DNA of 64,000 bases from Butyricicoccus_A sp963588905 (GCA_963588905.1 CAVAJF010000037.1:62001-126000), one strand, 5' to 3'. Positions 26,243 through 35,763 are shown, counted from the first letter of the stretch. Numbers and translations: made by a program. The notes: generated by a model not told the origin, from the letters alone.

Positions 26243-26285
26243 CATCGCTTCTGCTCTGAATTTTTGAAACAAGAAGGAGACGCTC

Positions 26286-27662
26286 ATGAATCACAACAGC
26301 AAACACAGTCATTCCCGCATCCGCCGCACGGTGGCAGCTGCCTTGATTGTGGCAGCGCTGGTTGTATTCGTGGGCGTCTTTCTGGTTTTCCAGTGTCTGT
26401 CTTTTGACGAGAACGGCGCACATGTCGTAGACCGCTACGGCATCCTTGCGATGGAACAGAATGCAAACCAGCCAAAGAAAACCGCAGCAGGAAGCGGAAG
26501 CGGCAGCGCACAGCCGGTCAAGACATCGAAAAAGACGTCCAGCAAAGCCCTGCGCGGCGCGATGCTCTCTGCCACCGATTTGTCGGACGCGGATACGGCG
26601 GAAAAGCTGATCCAGCTGGCAGAAGCCGGAAAGCTCAATACGGTCATCGTCAACATCAAGGACGATGAAGGAAAGCTCAATCTCCCGGTGGAGACCGATG
26701 CAGTGACCGATGTCGAGGATTTGCAGGAGAAAAACGCCAAGAAGCTGGCGCAGACCATCAAGAAGCTGAACAAAAACGGCGTGCATGTCGTGGGACGCAT
26801 TTACTGCTTCCAAGACGAGGCGGCATCCAAGCAGAATTCGGATCTGTCCATGCAGTATCAAAATGGCGGCAGATGGAGCGATTACAACGGTGCCCATTGG
26901 CTGGACCCGACCAATCCGGATGTTGTCACGTATCTGTGTGACATCGCGCAGAGTGCTGTAGATGCCGGCTGCGATGAAATTCTGCTGGATTCGTTTACAT
27001 TCCCGCTGCGCGGACACATCGACCGCATTGCGTTTATGGATGAGCCGGAGAGCCAGTCCGCCGCATTACTGGCTGTAATGCAAGACATGCAGGACACGGT
27101 TGGAGACAAGATCGGCATCAGCTTGACGGCATCCGATGCCTCCGAGCTTGTCACGCAGTCGGAGACCGCGACAGAGGACGGCATCAAGCTCGGCAGCGTG
27201 AAGAAGCTGTTAAATACGGCGAGCCGCGTCTATGTGCCGGTAGGCTCTGGCAGCGCGAAGTCTGTCATCAAGAGCGTGCAGAAAACAGCGCCGAAGGCAC
27301 AGGTTGTTCCGATCTTTACCCGCATGACGGACTGGACGGAGTACACGGATGACGCTGTGATTAACGCAGTCAATGCGACGGATGCGGCCATTGCCGTGTT
27401 CGGCGGAGACAAGACCGCCAAGTCCTATGACGGCAGCGATCAAACGACGAGTCGTCGTTCTTCTTCCCGCTACAGCGAGGAGGACAGTGACGAGGAAGAA
27501 ACGGTTAGCAGCTCTCGCAGCTCCCGCCGTTCTTATGATTCGGATGATGATGAGACGGTCAGCAGTTCTCGCCGTTCTTACGACTCGGATGAAGATGAGG
27601 ATTCCAGCGATTCCAGCTCCGATTCCGATGACGATTCATCGTATGATTCTGACGAAGAATAA
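26286..27662 (+). CDS. DUF4015 (putative glycoside hydrolase-like) membrane-anchored protein
   Basis: A 458-residue protein: a basic N-terminus, one membrane span (about 15-38), a short linker, then a TIM-barrel region like DUF4015 (RGAMLSATDLSD, LNTVIVNIKDDEGKL, VHVVGRIYCFQD, DEILLDSFTFPLRG). The last 75 residues are almost only Ser, Asp, Glu and Arg (SYDSDDDETVSSSRRSYDSD type), probably a disordered surface tail. The ribosome binding site is AAGAAGGAG. It follows rnfB by 43 bp and may be read with the rnf operon. The enzymatic activity and substrate are not known. Confidence 0.8.
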   Translation: MNHNSKHSHSRIRRTVAAALIVAALVVFVGVFLVFQCLSFDENGAHVVDRYGILAMEQNANQPKKTAAGSGSGSAQPVKTSKKTSSKALRGAMLSATDLSDADTAEKLIQLAEAGKLNTVIVNIKDDEGKLNLPVETDAVTDVEDLQEKNAKKLAQTIKKLNKNGVHVVGRIYCFQDEAASKQNSDLSMQYQNGGRWSDYNGAHWLDPTNPDVVTYLCDIAQSAVDAGCDEILLDSFTFPLRGHIDRIAFMDEPESQSAALLAVMQDMQDTVGDKIGISLTASDASELVTQSETATEDGIKLGSVKKLLNTASRVYVPVGSGSAKSVIKSVQKTAPKAQVVPIFTRMTDWTEYTDDAVINAVNATDAAIAVFGGDKTAKSYDGSDQTTSRRSSSRYSEEDSDEEETVSSSRSSRRSYDSDDDETVSSSRRSYDSDEDEDSSDSSSDSDDDSSYDSDEE

Positions 27663-27676
27663 CCGCATACACTGGA

Positions 27677-27704
27677 AAATTCCGGCTTTTGCCGGAATTT
27701 TTTT
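27677..27704 (+). terminator. Terminator after the DUF4015 gene (end of the rnf transcript)
   Basis: aaattccggc pairs with gccggaattt, followed by a T-run. Confidence 0.85.
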
Positions 27705-27820
27705 GTGTCTTTTTTGCATAGTTTTACAGAAATGTAATGAATTGCTTTGACAAATGCCGTATAATAAAGGAAGTATGACTGACAAAGAATGAAAAACTCC
27801 AAGAAAACAGGAGGTCAAAT

Positions 27821-28498
27821 ATGAGCAAGAAAATTTTGATTGTAGAAGATGACGGCAATATTCGGGAGCTGCTGCGTCTGTATTTGGAGCGCGAGGGCTA
27901 CGAAATCACCGAGGCGGCAAACGGCGAAGAGGGTGTCGAGCTTTGGCGTAAAATCAATCCGGATATGATTCTGCTCGATGTCATGATGCCGATTATGGAC
28001 GGCTGGCAGGTGTGCAAGATCATCCGCAAGGAGAGCAAGGTGCCGATTATTATCATGACCGCCAAGGGCGAAACCTTTGACAAGGTCAACGGCTTGGAAA
28101 TGGGTGCCGATGATTACATCGTCAAGCCGCTGGAGATGCGCGAGGTGATTGCCCGCGTGCGTGCGATTTTCCGCCGGTTGGCACCGGAAGACAGCGGCAA
28201 GATTTCGTTTGACAAGCTGACGGTGGACAAGCAGGCGTATGACCTGATTGTAGACGGCAAGCGCGTCGATGCGCCGCCGAAGGAAATTGAACTGCTGTAT
28301 TTCCTTGCGTCCAATCCGAACCGCGTGTTTACGCGCGCACAGCTGTTGGATGATGTCTGGGGATTTGATTACTTTGGTGATACGCGTACTGTCGATGTCC
28401 ATGTCAAGCGTTTGCGCGAAAAGCTGGAAGGCGTCAGCGACAAGTGGGATCTTAAGACGGTATGGGGCGTCGGCTATAAGTTCGAGACCAGAGACTGA
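27821..28498 (+). CDS. OmpR/PhoB-family response regulator
   Basis: A 225-residue regulator: receiver domain with acidic pocket EDD (9-11), phospho-acceptor Asp53 in LLDVMMP and Lys in VKPLEM, then a winged helix DNA-binding domain with RAQLLDDVWGFDYFGDTRTVDVHVKRLR. AGGAGG precedes the start. It overlaps the histidine kinase start by one base (TGATG), so the two are translationally coupled. Confidence 0.94.
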   Translation: MSKKILIVEDDGNIRELLRLYLEREGYEITEAANGEEGVELWRKINPDMILLDVMMPIMDGWQVCKIIRKESKVPIIIMTAKGETFDKVNGLEMGADDYIVKPLEMREVIARVRAIFRRLAPEDSGKISFDKLTVDKQAYDLIVDGKRVDAPPKEIELLYFLASNPNRVFTRAQLLDDVWGFDYFGDTRTVDVHVKRLREKLEGVSDKWDLKTVWGVGYKFETRD

Positions 28499-29979
28499 TG
28501 AAAAATCTGTTTATTAAGAATTATGTGTGCTTTGCCATGCTGATTCTCGTCAGCTTTACGTTTGCGGGCGGCATGTTTATGGCACAGATCAGCCGGTATT
28601 CCGTGCAGGAAAAGCAGGATCAGCTCGAGACGACCGTCAATTACATTGATGATATTGTCAAAAACAATTTGGATTTGTTTCAGGACAAAGACTATGATAT
28701 GTTTTTGGACAAATATCTCGATCAACAGGCGGCGGTCAGCGGCTGCAGTGTTATGCTGACGGATGCCAACGGCAAGGTGGAGGCATATTCCAGCCCGCAG
28801 GGCGATGACACGTTTGACGGAAAAATGCCGGGGACAATCAGCAGCCAGCTGGTACAGAAGATTCGCAAGGACGGCTCGTTTTTTGCCTCCGGCAATGCGA
28901 GCGGTCTGTTTTCCGAGAATTATTATATTGCCGGTACGACCTGCAAGGATTCCAATGGAAATATTGCGGCACTGGTCATTGCGGCATCTCCGGCGACGTC
29001 TACCACGGATTTGATGCGCAATATCATGAAGAGCTATTTTCTCATTGTCTGCGTCACGCTGGTGCTGACCATGATTATCAGCTGGTTCCTGTCAGATATG
29101 CTCACGCGTCCGCTCAAGGGATTGGTCTCTGCGGCAAAGAAATTCGGACACGGTGAATTTGATGTGCGCGTATCTGAGAACAACAACTGCGATGAGATCG
29201 ACGAGCTGGCAGTCAGCTTTAATAATATGGCGACATCGCTGCAGCAGCAGGAAGAACTCAGCCGCGGCTTTGTAGCGAACGTTTCGCATGAGCTGAAAAC
29301 GCCGATGACGTCGATTCGCGGCTTTGTTGACGGTATGTTGGACGGCACCATTCCGCCGGAAAAACACAGCCAATACTTAAAAATTATTTCGGAAGAGGTG
29401 GGACGGCTGTCCCGTTTGGTCATGCGCATGTTGGATGCTGCCAAAATTCAGGCGGGTGAGCTGATTATCACACCGGCACCGTTCGACCTGATTGAAATGG
29501 TGGCGCGTGTGCTCATCAGCTTTGAAAACCAAATTAACGATAAACATCTCGATATGGATGTAGAAATGGCGGATTCGCTGATCGTATACGGCGATGGAGA
29601 CCATATTTACCGCGTGATTTATAATCTGGTAGATAATGCGGTAAAATTCGTCAATGAGGGAGGCAAGCTGACCATTCGCGCGGAGCAGGAAGGCACGATG
29701 AGCCAATTCCTCATCCGCAATACCGGCTCGGAGATTCCGCAGGAAGATCTGCCGCATGTATTCGAGCGATTTTACAAGGTAGACCGCAGCCGCAGCCGCG
29801 ATAAGACCGGCGCGGGTCTGGGTCTGTATCTGGTAAAATCCATCGTCAATATGCATGGCGGTGATATTTCCGTCCGCTCGTCCGGCGGAGAGACGGAATT
29901 TATGTTTACGATGCCGATGGCAGAGAAAAAGCCAATGGCGGAAATCAAGGACAGAGTAAATAAAAAATCAGAGTCGTAA
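28498..29979 (+). CDS. Sensor histidine kinase
   Basis: A 493-residue membrane kinase: membrane span at about 9-29, an extracytoplasmic sensor domain (30-175), a second span (178-200), HAMP, and a phosphorylation site His264 in NVSHELKTPMTSIRGF. The ATPase domain shows NLVDNAVKF, TGAGLGLYLVKSIV. It is cognate to the overlapping response regulator. The stimulus is unknown; htrA downstream hints at envelope or protein-folding stress. Confidence 0.94.
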   Translation: MKNLFIKNYVCFAMLILVSFTFAGGMFMAQISRYSVQEKQDQLETTVNYIDDIVKNNLDLFQDKDYDMFLDKYLDQQAAVSGCSVMLTDANGKVEAYSSPQGDDTFDGKMPGTISSQLVQKIRKDGSFFASGNASGLFSENYYIAGTTCKDSNGNIAALVIAASPATSTTDLMRNIMKSYFLIVCVTLVLTMIISWFLSDMLTRPLKGLVSAAKKFGHGEFDVRVSENNNCDEIDELAVSFNNMATSLQQQEELSRGFVANVSHELKTPMTSIRGFVDGMLDGTIPPEKHSQYLKIISEEVGRLSRLVMRMLDAAKIQAGELIITPAPFDLIEMVARVLISFENQINDKHLDMDVEMADSLIVYGDGDHIYRVIYNLVDNAVKFVNEGGKLTIRAEQEGTMSQFLIRNTGSEIPQEDLPHVFERFYKVDRSRSRDKTGAGLGLYLVKSIVNMHGGDISVRSSGGETEFMFTMPMAEKKPMAEIKDRVNKKSES

Positions 29980-29985
29980 GACGAG

Positions 29986-30022
29986 GCGTCAGAATCGGAG
30001 CGATCCGGTTCTGGCGCTTTTT
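29986..30022 (+). terminator. Terminator after the histidine kinase gene
   Basis: gcgtcagaatcgga pairs with tccggttctggcgc (two wobbles), followed by five T. Confidence 0.8.
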
Positions 30023-30218
30023 CACACGTTTCACACAAAATCACAGAAAAAACACAGAAGAACCGGCACTGGACAGGAGTATTTGCGTAAAATATTTGTA
30101 AATATGTAGATTCACAGAAAATTAACATTGCAAACAAGGAATCATCATATTATAGGCGTACAATGAAGCACATAAAAGAAAGAACAGTACGACCTGATAC
30201 TTGAAGGAGGATATGGGT

Positions 30219-31733
30219 ATGGACGAGTTCCGCAACAATCATGAAAACGAAGCATCGGAACAGACGACACCGTTCCAGACGCCGGTACGCGGCGCAGAGG
30301 AGGAAAAGGGTGCAGGCTATCAGAACGCCGGTGCAGCATATACACAGACAAACAATACTTCCAATCATACCGGTTTTTCGGATATGGGCAACGGCGGCAG
30401 CACGCCGCCACCTCCGCACGACAATGCGTATGAGCAGTGGAGCGGCGGCAAGAAGCCGGGCGGCAATGGCCCGAAAAAGCCGAAGGGACCAAAAAAGAAG
30501 TTCCCGTGGAAGCCGGTAGCGGCTGTCGTTGTCGTCGGAGCACTCGCCTTTGGCGGCGGCTGGGCAGCAAACGGACATATCTCTCTGCCGACATTGAGCA
30601 GCTCTTCCAGCAACTCGACGGATACAGGAAGCGGCACGTCTTCCAATACAACCAAGGTGCAGCTGAGCAGCACCAGCGAGGACATGGCGAGCTATTCTGA
30701 TGTCTATCAGAAGGTCTCCCCGTCCATTGTTGCAATTGTCGTGGATTCCGTTCAACAGGGAACAGAGTCCTCCGGCTCCGGCGTTATCATGAGCGAGGAC
30801 GGCTATATTATCACGAACAATCACGTTGTCGAGGGCGGCGATATGTATAAAGTCGTTTTGAGCAACGAAAAGAGCTACACAGCCAAGCTGATCGGCACGG
30901 ATGAACAGACCGACCTCGCTGTGCTCAAAATTGATGCTACAGGCCTGACGGCGGCAGAATTCGGTGATTCTGATGACCTGAAGGTCGGTGACCGCGCCTT
31001 TGCCATCGGCTCTCCTGGCGGCCTGGAGTATCAGAACAGCTTTACCGGCGGCTTTATCTCTGCCATCAATCGAAATGTCACGATCAATGACCGCGTGATG
31101 ACCTTGATTCAGACGGATACCGCGATTAACCCGGGCAACTCCGGCGGCGCGCTCATCAACTCTGCCGGTCAGGTCATCGGCATCACCAATTCCAAGCTCA
31201 GCGCTTCGTCCTCGGACAGCGCGTCGATTGAAGGCATGGGCTTTGCCATTCCGATGACGACGGTAAAGGAAGTTGTCGATGAGCTGATTGCCAACGGTCA
31301 TGTGACCGGCCGACCGGCGATCGGCATCAGCGGCTATGACATTGACTCGACGCGTGCAAGCTATTTCAATCTGCCGCAGGGCGTCTATGTATCCAGTGTC
31401 GATCCGTCCTCTGACGCGTACCAGCAGGGCATTCAGGCGGGCGATATTATTACCGGTGTCAACGGCAAGGACATCACCAGCATGACCGACATCAACGAGG
31501 TCAAGAACGAGCTGAAGGTGGGCGACACGATGAAGCTGACGATCTATCGTGACGGCAGCACCAAGGAAGTCACCGTGAAGCTGATTGACCAGTCTACGCT
31601 GAGCGGCACGACCTCTTCCTCCAGCAGCGACAGCTCTTCTTCGGATGATAACAGCAGCGGTCAGAGCGGCAGTCAGAACGGCGGCAGCACCAACCCATAC
31701 GGCAGCTACGGATACGGCTATACCATCCCGTAA
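30219..31733 (+). CDS. htrA: HtrA-type serine protease
   Basis: A 504-residue membrane-anchored protease: a disordered cytoplasmic N-terminus rich in Gly/Pro/Asn, a membrane span near 99-116, a trypsin-like domain with catalytic His202 (TNNHVVEGG), Asp232 (TDLAVLKID) and Ser308 (NPGNSGGAL), and one PDZ domain (about 375-465). A Ser/Gly/Asn-rich tail ends the protein. The ATG at 30219 is 8 bp from AAGGAGG. It degrades misfolded extracytoplasmic proteins. Its terminator is the target of the 4-kb insertion downstream. Confidence 0.94.
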   Translation: MDEFRNNHENEASEQTTPFQTPVRGAEEEKGAGYQNAGAAYTQTNNTSNHTGFSDMGNGGSTPPPPHDNAYEQWSGGKKPGGNGPKKPKGPKKKFPWKPVAAVVVVGALAFGGGWAANGHISLPTLSSSSSNSTDTGSGTSSNTTKVQLSSTSEDMASYSDVYQKVSPSIVAIVVDSVQQGTESSGSGVIMSEDGYIITNNHVVEGGDMYKVVLSNEKSYTAKLIGTDEQTDLAVLKIDATGLTAAEFGDSDDLKVGDRAFAIGSPGGLEYQNSFTGGFISAINRNVTINDRVMTLIQTDTAINPGNSGGALINSAGQVIGITNSKLSASSSDSASIEGMGFAIPMTTVKEVVDELIANGHVTGRPAIGISGYDIDSTRASYFNLPQGVYVSSVDPSSDAYQQGIQAGDIITGVNGKDITSMTDINEVKNELKVGDTMKLTIYRDGSTKEVTVKLIDQSTLSGTTSSSSSDSSSSDDNSSGQSGSQNGGSTNPYGSYGYGYTIP

Positions 31734-31742
31734 AATTGCTTC

Positions 31743-31789
31743 TTTTTGCTCCATTCGGCAAATCAAAGCCGAATGGAGCTTTTTTGTGT
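31743..31789 (+). repeat. 47-bp direct repeat, left copy (htrA terminator)
   Basis: Contains the terminator gctccattcggc / gccgaatggagc (perfect 12-bp stem, 8-nt loop, six T). It is identical to 35785-35831 over 47 bp and bounds the foreign AT-rich region. Confidence 0.93.
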
Positions 31790-31816
31790 ACAGAAATAAA
31801 GTTTTTGATGTATAAT
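31787..31816 (+). promoter_or_regulatory. Candidate promoter of the cassette
   Basis: TGTACA, 18 bp, TATAAT, starting at the inner edge of the left repeat. Confidence 0.5.
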
Positions 31817-31849
31817 AAAATGGGATTTATATATTTATAGGAGAACTTT

Positions 31850-32461
31850 ATGAACAAATACGCATATATTAGAGTGTCAACAAAAGAACAAAATATTGAT
31901 CGACAGTATATGGCATTGCAACCATACTGTATTCCAAAAGAAAATATTTTTTGTGATGTACAGTCGGGAAAAGATTTTGATCGTCCTCAATATAAAAGTT
32001 TAATAAGACATATGAAGCGGGGAGATTGGTTGATTGTAAACAGTATTGACAGATTGGGGCGTAATTATGATGAGATTCTTGTAGAATGGAAACGTATCAC
32101 TAAAAAAATTGGGGCAGAGATTATCGTATTAGATATGGCGATATTAGATACAAGAAAAAGAGATAAAAATTTGACAGGGATGTTAATTGCCGATTTGGTG
32201 CTACAGATTTTAGCATATGTAGCACAGATTGAGCGAGATTTTATTAGGAAACGTCAAGCAGAAGGGATTGCGGCTGCAAAAGCGCAAGGAAAAAAGTTGG
32301 GAAGAAAGCGGATAGAAATGCCTTGTGAGTTTGATAAGATATATCTAGAATGGCAAAAAGGATCGTTATCTGCAGAAAAAGCTGCGGAACGATTGAATAT
32401 TAGTCGATCAACATTTTACCGAAGATGTAGGGAAATTTTTGAAGAAAATAGTGTCAAATAG
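31850..32461 (+). CDS. Serine recombinase (resolvase/invertase type)
   Basis: A 203-residue small serine recombinase. The catalytic domain has Arg8 and Ser10 (IRVSTKEQN) and Arg68/Arg71 (DRLGRN), and the long E-helix includes QIERDFIRKRQAEGIAAAKAQGKKLG. A C-terminal helix-turn-helix follows (SAEKAAERLNISRSTFYRR). Its size fits resolvases/invertases, not large integrases. AGGAGAAC precedes the ATG. AT-rich codon use sets it apart from htrA. It is the only recombinase in the window. Confidence 0.93.
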   Translation: MNKYAYIRVSTKEQNIDRQYMALQPYCIPKENIFCDVQSGKDFDRPQYKSLIRHMKRGDWLIVNSIDRLGRNYDEILVEWKRITKKIGAEIIVLDMAILDTRKRDKNLTGMLIADLVLQILAYVAQIERDFIRKRQAEGIAAAKAQGKKLGRKRIEMPCEFDKIYLEWQKGSLSAEKAAERLNISRSTFYRRCREIFEENSVK

Positions 32462-32639
32462 TAGACTTTTAGATACGAAGTTCAGCATAAGATTTATGAT
32501 TCTTTTAGAACATAATCTTGTGCTTTTTTGTTGCAATGATCTGTTTAATTTATTATATCATATGGATTTCAAAAGGTCTGCATTATGAGACTGCTTATAT
32601 GACTACTATTGAAATTATTATATTATGTGAGGAAGTAAA

Positions 32640-33881
32640 ATGAACTTTGTAAAGATAAGAAAAGAGCAAGAAAATTATTTGTTATATTTTCCAAGTGAAA
32701 GAAAGACCATAATAGTAAATGAGATGGGTGCGAAGATTGTTGAACTATTCTTTAACAAAAGATATTCGATGAATGATACTATTTGCGCAATAGCAGAGGA
32801 ATATAATACTGAGAATACCAGAAATTTTGTAGAAGAAATTCGTAAGTTTTTACTTGAAATAAAGAGTCAAATATTGAATAACAGTGTGAATGTTGCAGAA
32901 CAGACTAAATTGGATTATCCGATTGGTGCTGAGATTGAAATTACAACTGGATGTAATTTAAGATGTAAACATTGTTTTCAAGGAGACTATCAGGAAAAAT
33001 TCATGCCATTAGAGAAATTTAAACATATTGTTGATATTCTTGCACAAAATTATGTTTATGAGATTAATCTTGTTGGTGGAGAAATATTTTATCATAAAGA
33101 TATTATGAGTATGCTTCGATATGCTGCCTCTAAAGGAATGGCTATTACAATTGTGACGAATGCCACCTTAATTACTGACGAAATGATAGATCAACTTTCG
33201 AAGGTAGATTACTTATATGTATTGATTAGCTTAGATGGAAATAAAAAGATCCATAATTATATTAGAGGACAAGGCACATATGATAGAGTTGTCAATACTG
33301 CGGCAAAGGTAAAAAAGATGGGAATAAACACAGAATTTTTATTTACACTTAATTCTGTCAATATTATGTGTTATCGTGAAGTTATTGAATTGAGTAAACA
33401 ATTGGATATACCAATTAATTTCAACCTATTTAAACCGTTTGATAAGTTAAATCATCAAGAGTTAGTAATATCACCGGAATTGTTCTTTGAAGCAATTGAA
33501 GAATTACTAACGCTTCGTGTAAAGAAAGGTTATAAGATTGGATTATCAAATGCGGCAATTGTGGCACGCGCTCTTGGGCTACCTGACAAAAATGAATGCA
33601 CTGCTTCATTGTCAGGAGTGGTAATAAATACAGATGGACAGATGTTAATATGTCCGTATTTAGTTGAATGTGGATTTCATAAGAAGGAAGATTTGCCAGA
33701 ATTTAATGAAAATTTTATAAAAATTTGGAATGAATCTGAATTATTTAAAAAATTTAGAACGGGAAATATGAGAAACTGTCAGGCTTGTTCATATATTTAT
33801 TCTGGAAACACAATGGGGTTTGACCCGTATGGAGTAGATGCATATATAGAGTATTCAAAGAATAGATTTGACAATCAATAA
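32640..33881 (+). CDS. Radical SAM/SPASM peptide-modifying enzyme with PqqD-like domain
   Basis: A 413-residue enzyme. Residues 1-80 look like a PqqD-type RiPP recognition element (KTIIVNEMGAKIVELFF). The radical SAM core has C105-x3-C109-x2-C112 (CNLRCKHC), followed by LVGGEIF and VTNATLI. Five more Cys follow at 320, 338, 344, 380 and 383 (NEC, CPYLVEC, CQAC), as in SPASM/twitch auxiliary cluster domains. Such proteins install thioether or carbon-carbon crosslinks in ribosomal peptides. The likely substrate is the Cys-containing peptide encoded at 35599. AT-rich and part of the cassette. Confidence 0.88.
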   Translation: MNFVKIRKEQENYLLYFPSERKTIIVNEMGAKIVELFFNKRYSMNDTICAIAEEYNTENTRNFVEEIRKFLLEIKSQILNNSVNVAEQTKLDYPIGAEIEITTGCNLRCKHCFQGDYQEKFMPLEKFKHIVDILAQNYVYEINLVGGEIFYHKDIMSMLRYAASKGMAITIVTNATLITDEMIDQLSKVDYLYVLISLDGNKKIHNYIRGQGTYDRVVNTAAKVKKMGINTEFLFTLNSVNIMCYREVIELSKQLDIPINFNLFKPFDKLNHQELVISPELFFEAIEELLTLRVKKGYKIGLSNAAIVARALGLPDKNECTASLSGVVINTDGQMLICPYLVECGFHKKEDLPEFNENFIKIWNESELFKKFRTGNMRNCQACSYIYSGNTMGFDPYGVDAYIEYSKNRFDNQ

Positions 33882-33905
33882 TGATTGAGAAAAGGAGGTA
33901 TAATA

Positions 33906-35543
33906 TTGTTTCGAGTAGATAATATAAGTATGTCTTTTGATGGTAAAGATGTATTAAAAGACATTTCTTTTTCGATTTCAGATGGACAAAAGGTTGGATT
34001 GGTTGGAAAAAATGGGGTCGGAAAATCTTCATTAATGAAGATTTTATGTGGGATTATTGAGCCAACTGAGGGGAAGATTGTATTAGGGTCGGATATTTAT
34101 TCTATAGGATATTTACGTCAAGAATTTGAACTAAATGATTTAGATAAAATTGTATCCGATTATATTGACGAAATGGTGGGATTGACAGAGATTGCTAGAA
34201 GATTAGATGAGCTAAGCAATAGTGATTTAACTATTAGTGATAACTTTGAAGAATATTGTAAAATAAATGATGCTTTTTTAGCCATGGATGGTTATAATTT
34301 TGAATATCGGAAAGAGATAACATTTGCAGGCTTGTCACTTGATAAGAACATACTTCAGAAAAAAATATCAGAACTTAGCGGTGGGCAAAAGAGCAAGGTG
34401 CTATTATCTGTAGTTTTATTAATGAATGCAGACTTGTTATTACTTGATGAACCGACGAATAATTTGGATATAAAAAGTATTCAATGGTTAGATGATTATC
34501 TTGCGCATATTAATACTTCATGTCTGATCATTTCTCATGATAGAACACTGTTGGACCATGTAGTAACGAGAATTATAGAGATAGATGAGAATACAAAATG
34601 TATAATAGAGTTTTCTGGAAATTATAGTAATTATTTGGAATTTAAAGAAAAACAAATTTCTAAGCAATTGCTAGCATATGAAGCTCAACAAGAGCAGATA
34701 GTGAATATGCGAAAAAGTATTCAGCAAAAAAAAACATGGGCAAGTATGGGGAGATACCAAGGCGTTTCAGATAATGATAAGTATACACGAGGATATGAAA
34801 GAGACAGATCGAGTTCGATTGCAAGTAGTGCAAAACGGATTGAGAAAAAAATAAATCAGCTAAATAAGATAGAGAGACCCATTATCAGAGAGCCAATGAA
34901 GATTGTATTAAATTTATCTGATGATGACAAAGCAACCGTAAATATTATGACACGAGAACTTGTTTGTGGTTATTCGAATGAGTTTCGGGTAAAAATAGGA
35001 ACAAAAAATATTGAATTTGGTGATAAAATACTTATATTGGGTGATAATGGAACAGGGAAAACAACTTTCATTAAGACTATACTGGCACAGATTCCACCAA
35101 TAAGCGGAGATGTTGTAGTCGGATCGGGAGTTAAGTTTGGAATATTGTTACAACAAGAATTTAAAGGAATTAGTTCTAAAAATTTGACTGTCGAAGAATA
35201 CATTAGGGAAAATACGACTCAAGATGAAAAAATATTTTTTACAGCTCTGATAAATTATGGATTTTCATATGAGGATAGAAACAAAAAGATTAACATACTA
35301 AGTCCAGGCGAAATTGCGAGACTATATCTTCTAATTTGTTCACTTAATTTGGTCAATGTGTTAATTTTTGATGAACCAACAAATTATCTAGATATTGAAG
35401 CCCTAGAAGCATTGGAAGAAATTATTTCTACTTTTGAAGGAACTATAATTGCTAGTTCACATGACCGGTATTTTATTAAAAGATTTCAACCCAAAGTTAT
35501 TTTTGAATTTAAAGATGGTCAAATGATTGATTATATTCAATGA
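33906..35543 (+). CDS. ABC-F family ATPase (soluble, two ABC domains)
   Basis: A 545-residue protein with two ATPase domains and no membrane segment. First: Walker A GLVGKNGVGKSS (about 31-42), LSGGQKSK and LLLLDEPTNNLD. Second: LGDNGTGKTT, a degenerate signature LSPGEIARL and LIFDEPTNYLD, with a charged linker between. The TTG start at 33906 has AAAGGAGG 7 bp upstream, starting 10 bp after the radical SAM stop. ABC-F proteins act on ribosomes, many giving resistance to ribosome-targeting antibiotics. Here it may protect the producer; a role as exporter is unlikely without membrane domains. Confidence 0.9.
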   Translation: MFRVDNISMSFDGKDVLKDISFSISDGQKVGLVGKNGVGKSSLMKILCGIIEPTEGKIVLGSDIYSIGYLRQEFELNDLDKIVSDYIDEMVGLTEIARRLDELSNSDLTISDNFEEYCKINDAFLAMDGYNFEYRKEITFAGLSLDKNILQKKISELSGGQKSKVLLSVVLLMNADLLLLDEPTNNLDIKSIQWLDDYLAHINTSCLIISHDRTLLDHVVTRIIEIDENTKCIIEFSGNYSNYLEFKEKQISKQLLAYEAQQEQIVNMRKSIQQKKTWASMGRYQGVSDNDKYTRGYERDRSSSIASSAKRIEKKINQLNKIERPIIREPMKIVLNLSDDDKATVNIMTRELVCGYSNEFRVKIGTKNIEFGDKILILGDNGTGKTTFIKTILAQIPPISGDVVVGSGVKFGILLQQEFKGISSKNLTVEEYIRENTTQDEKIFFTALINYGFSYEDRNKKINILSPGEIARLYLLICSLNLVNVLIFDEPTNYLDIEALEALEEIISTFEGTIIASSHDRYFIKRFQPKVIFEFKDGQMIDYIQ

Positions 35544-35598
35544 TACTTTTGTGGACTGAAATAAAATATTTTAAATAGAAAAGAAAGAAGGTAGACTA

Positions 35599-35763
35599 AT
35601 GAAAAGTAAAGATTATGCCACACCTCAAATTATTGAAGCTGCAATTGAGTCTGAACCAGTTGAGACTGGATGCTGTTTGAGATCTTGCGGAGGTTCACCC
35701 AATCACTTGAATCATTCGACTTCTGATGATGAACTTCTGAAAAAATTAGAAGAAATTGAGTAA
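35599..35763 (+). CDS. Candidate RiPP precursor peptide (54 residues)
   Basis: A short frame following AAAGAAGG. The N-terminal leader-like part (MKSKDYATPQIIEAAIESEP) is acidic and helical. The middle holds VETGCCLRSCGGSPNH with Cys25, Cys26 and Cys30. The last 15 residues are again acidic and helical (DDELLKKLEEIE). The size, position at the end of a radical SAM gene cluster, and clustered Cys next to Gly/Ser/Asn/His residues fit a peptide to be crosslinked. No Gly-Gly leader site is obvious apart from the GG after Cys30, and no export gene is present. Function is inferred only from context. Confidence 0.65.
   Translation: MKSKDYATPQIIEAAIESEPVETGCCLRSCGGSPNHLNHSTSDDELLKKLEEIE

Noticed and set aside
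32462..32639. A short frame (about 30 codons) between the recombinase and radical SAM genes, considered as a second precursor peptide
   Set aside because: No ribosome binding site, and the hydrophobic/His composition with no Cys cluster does not match a precursor; the region looks like an AT-rich promoter/leader.
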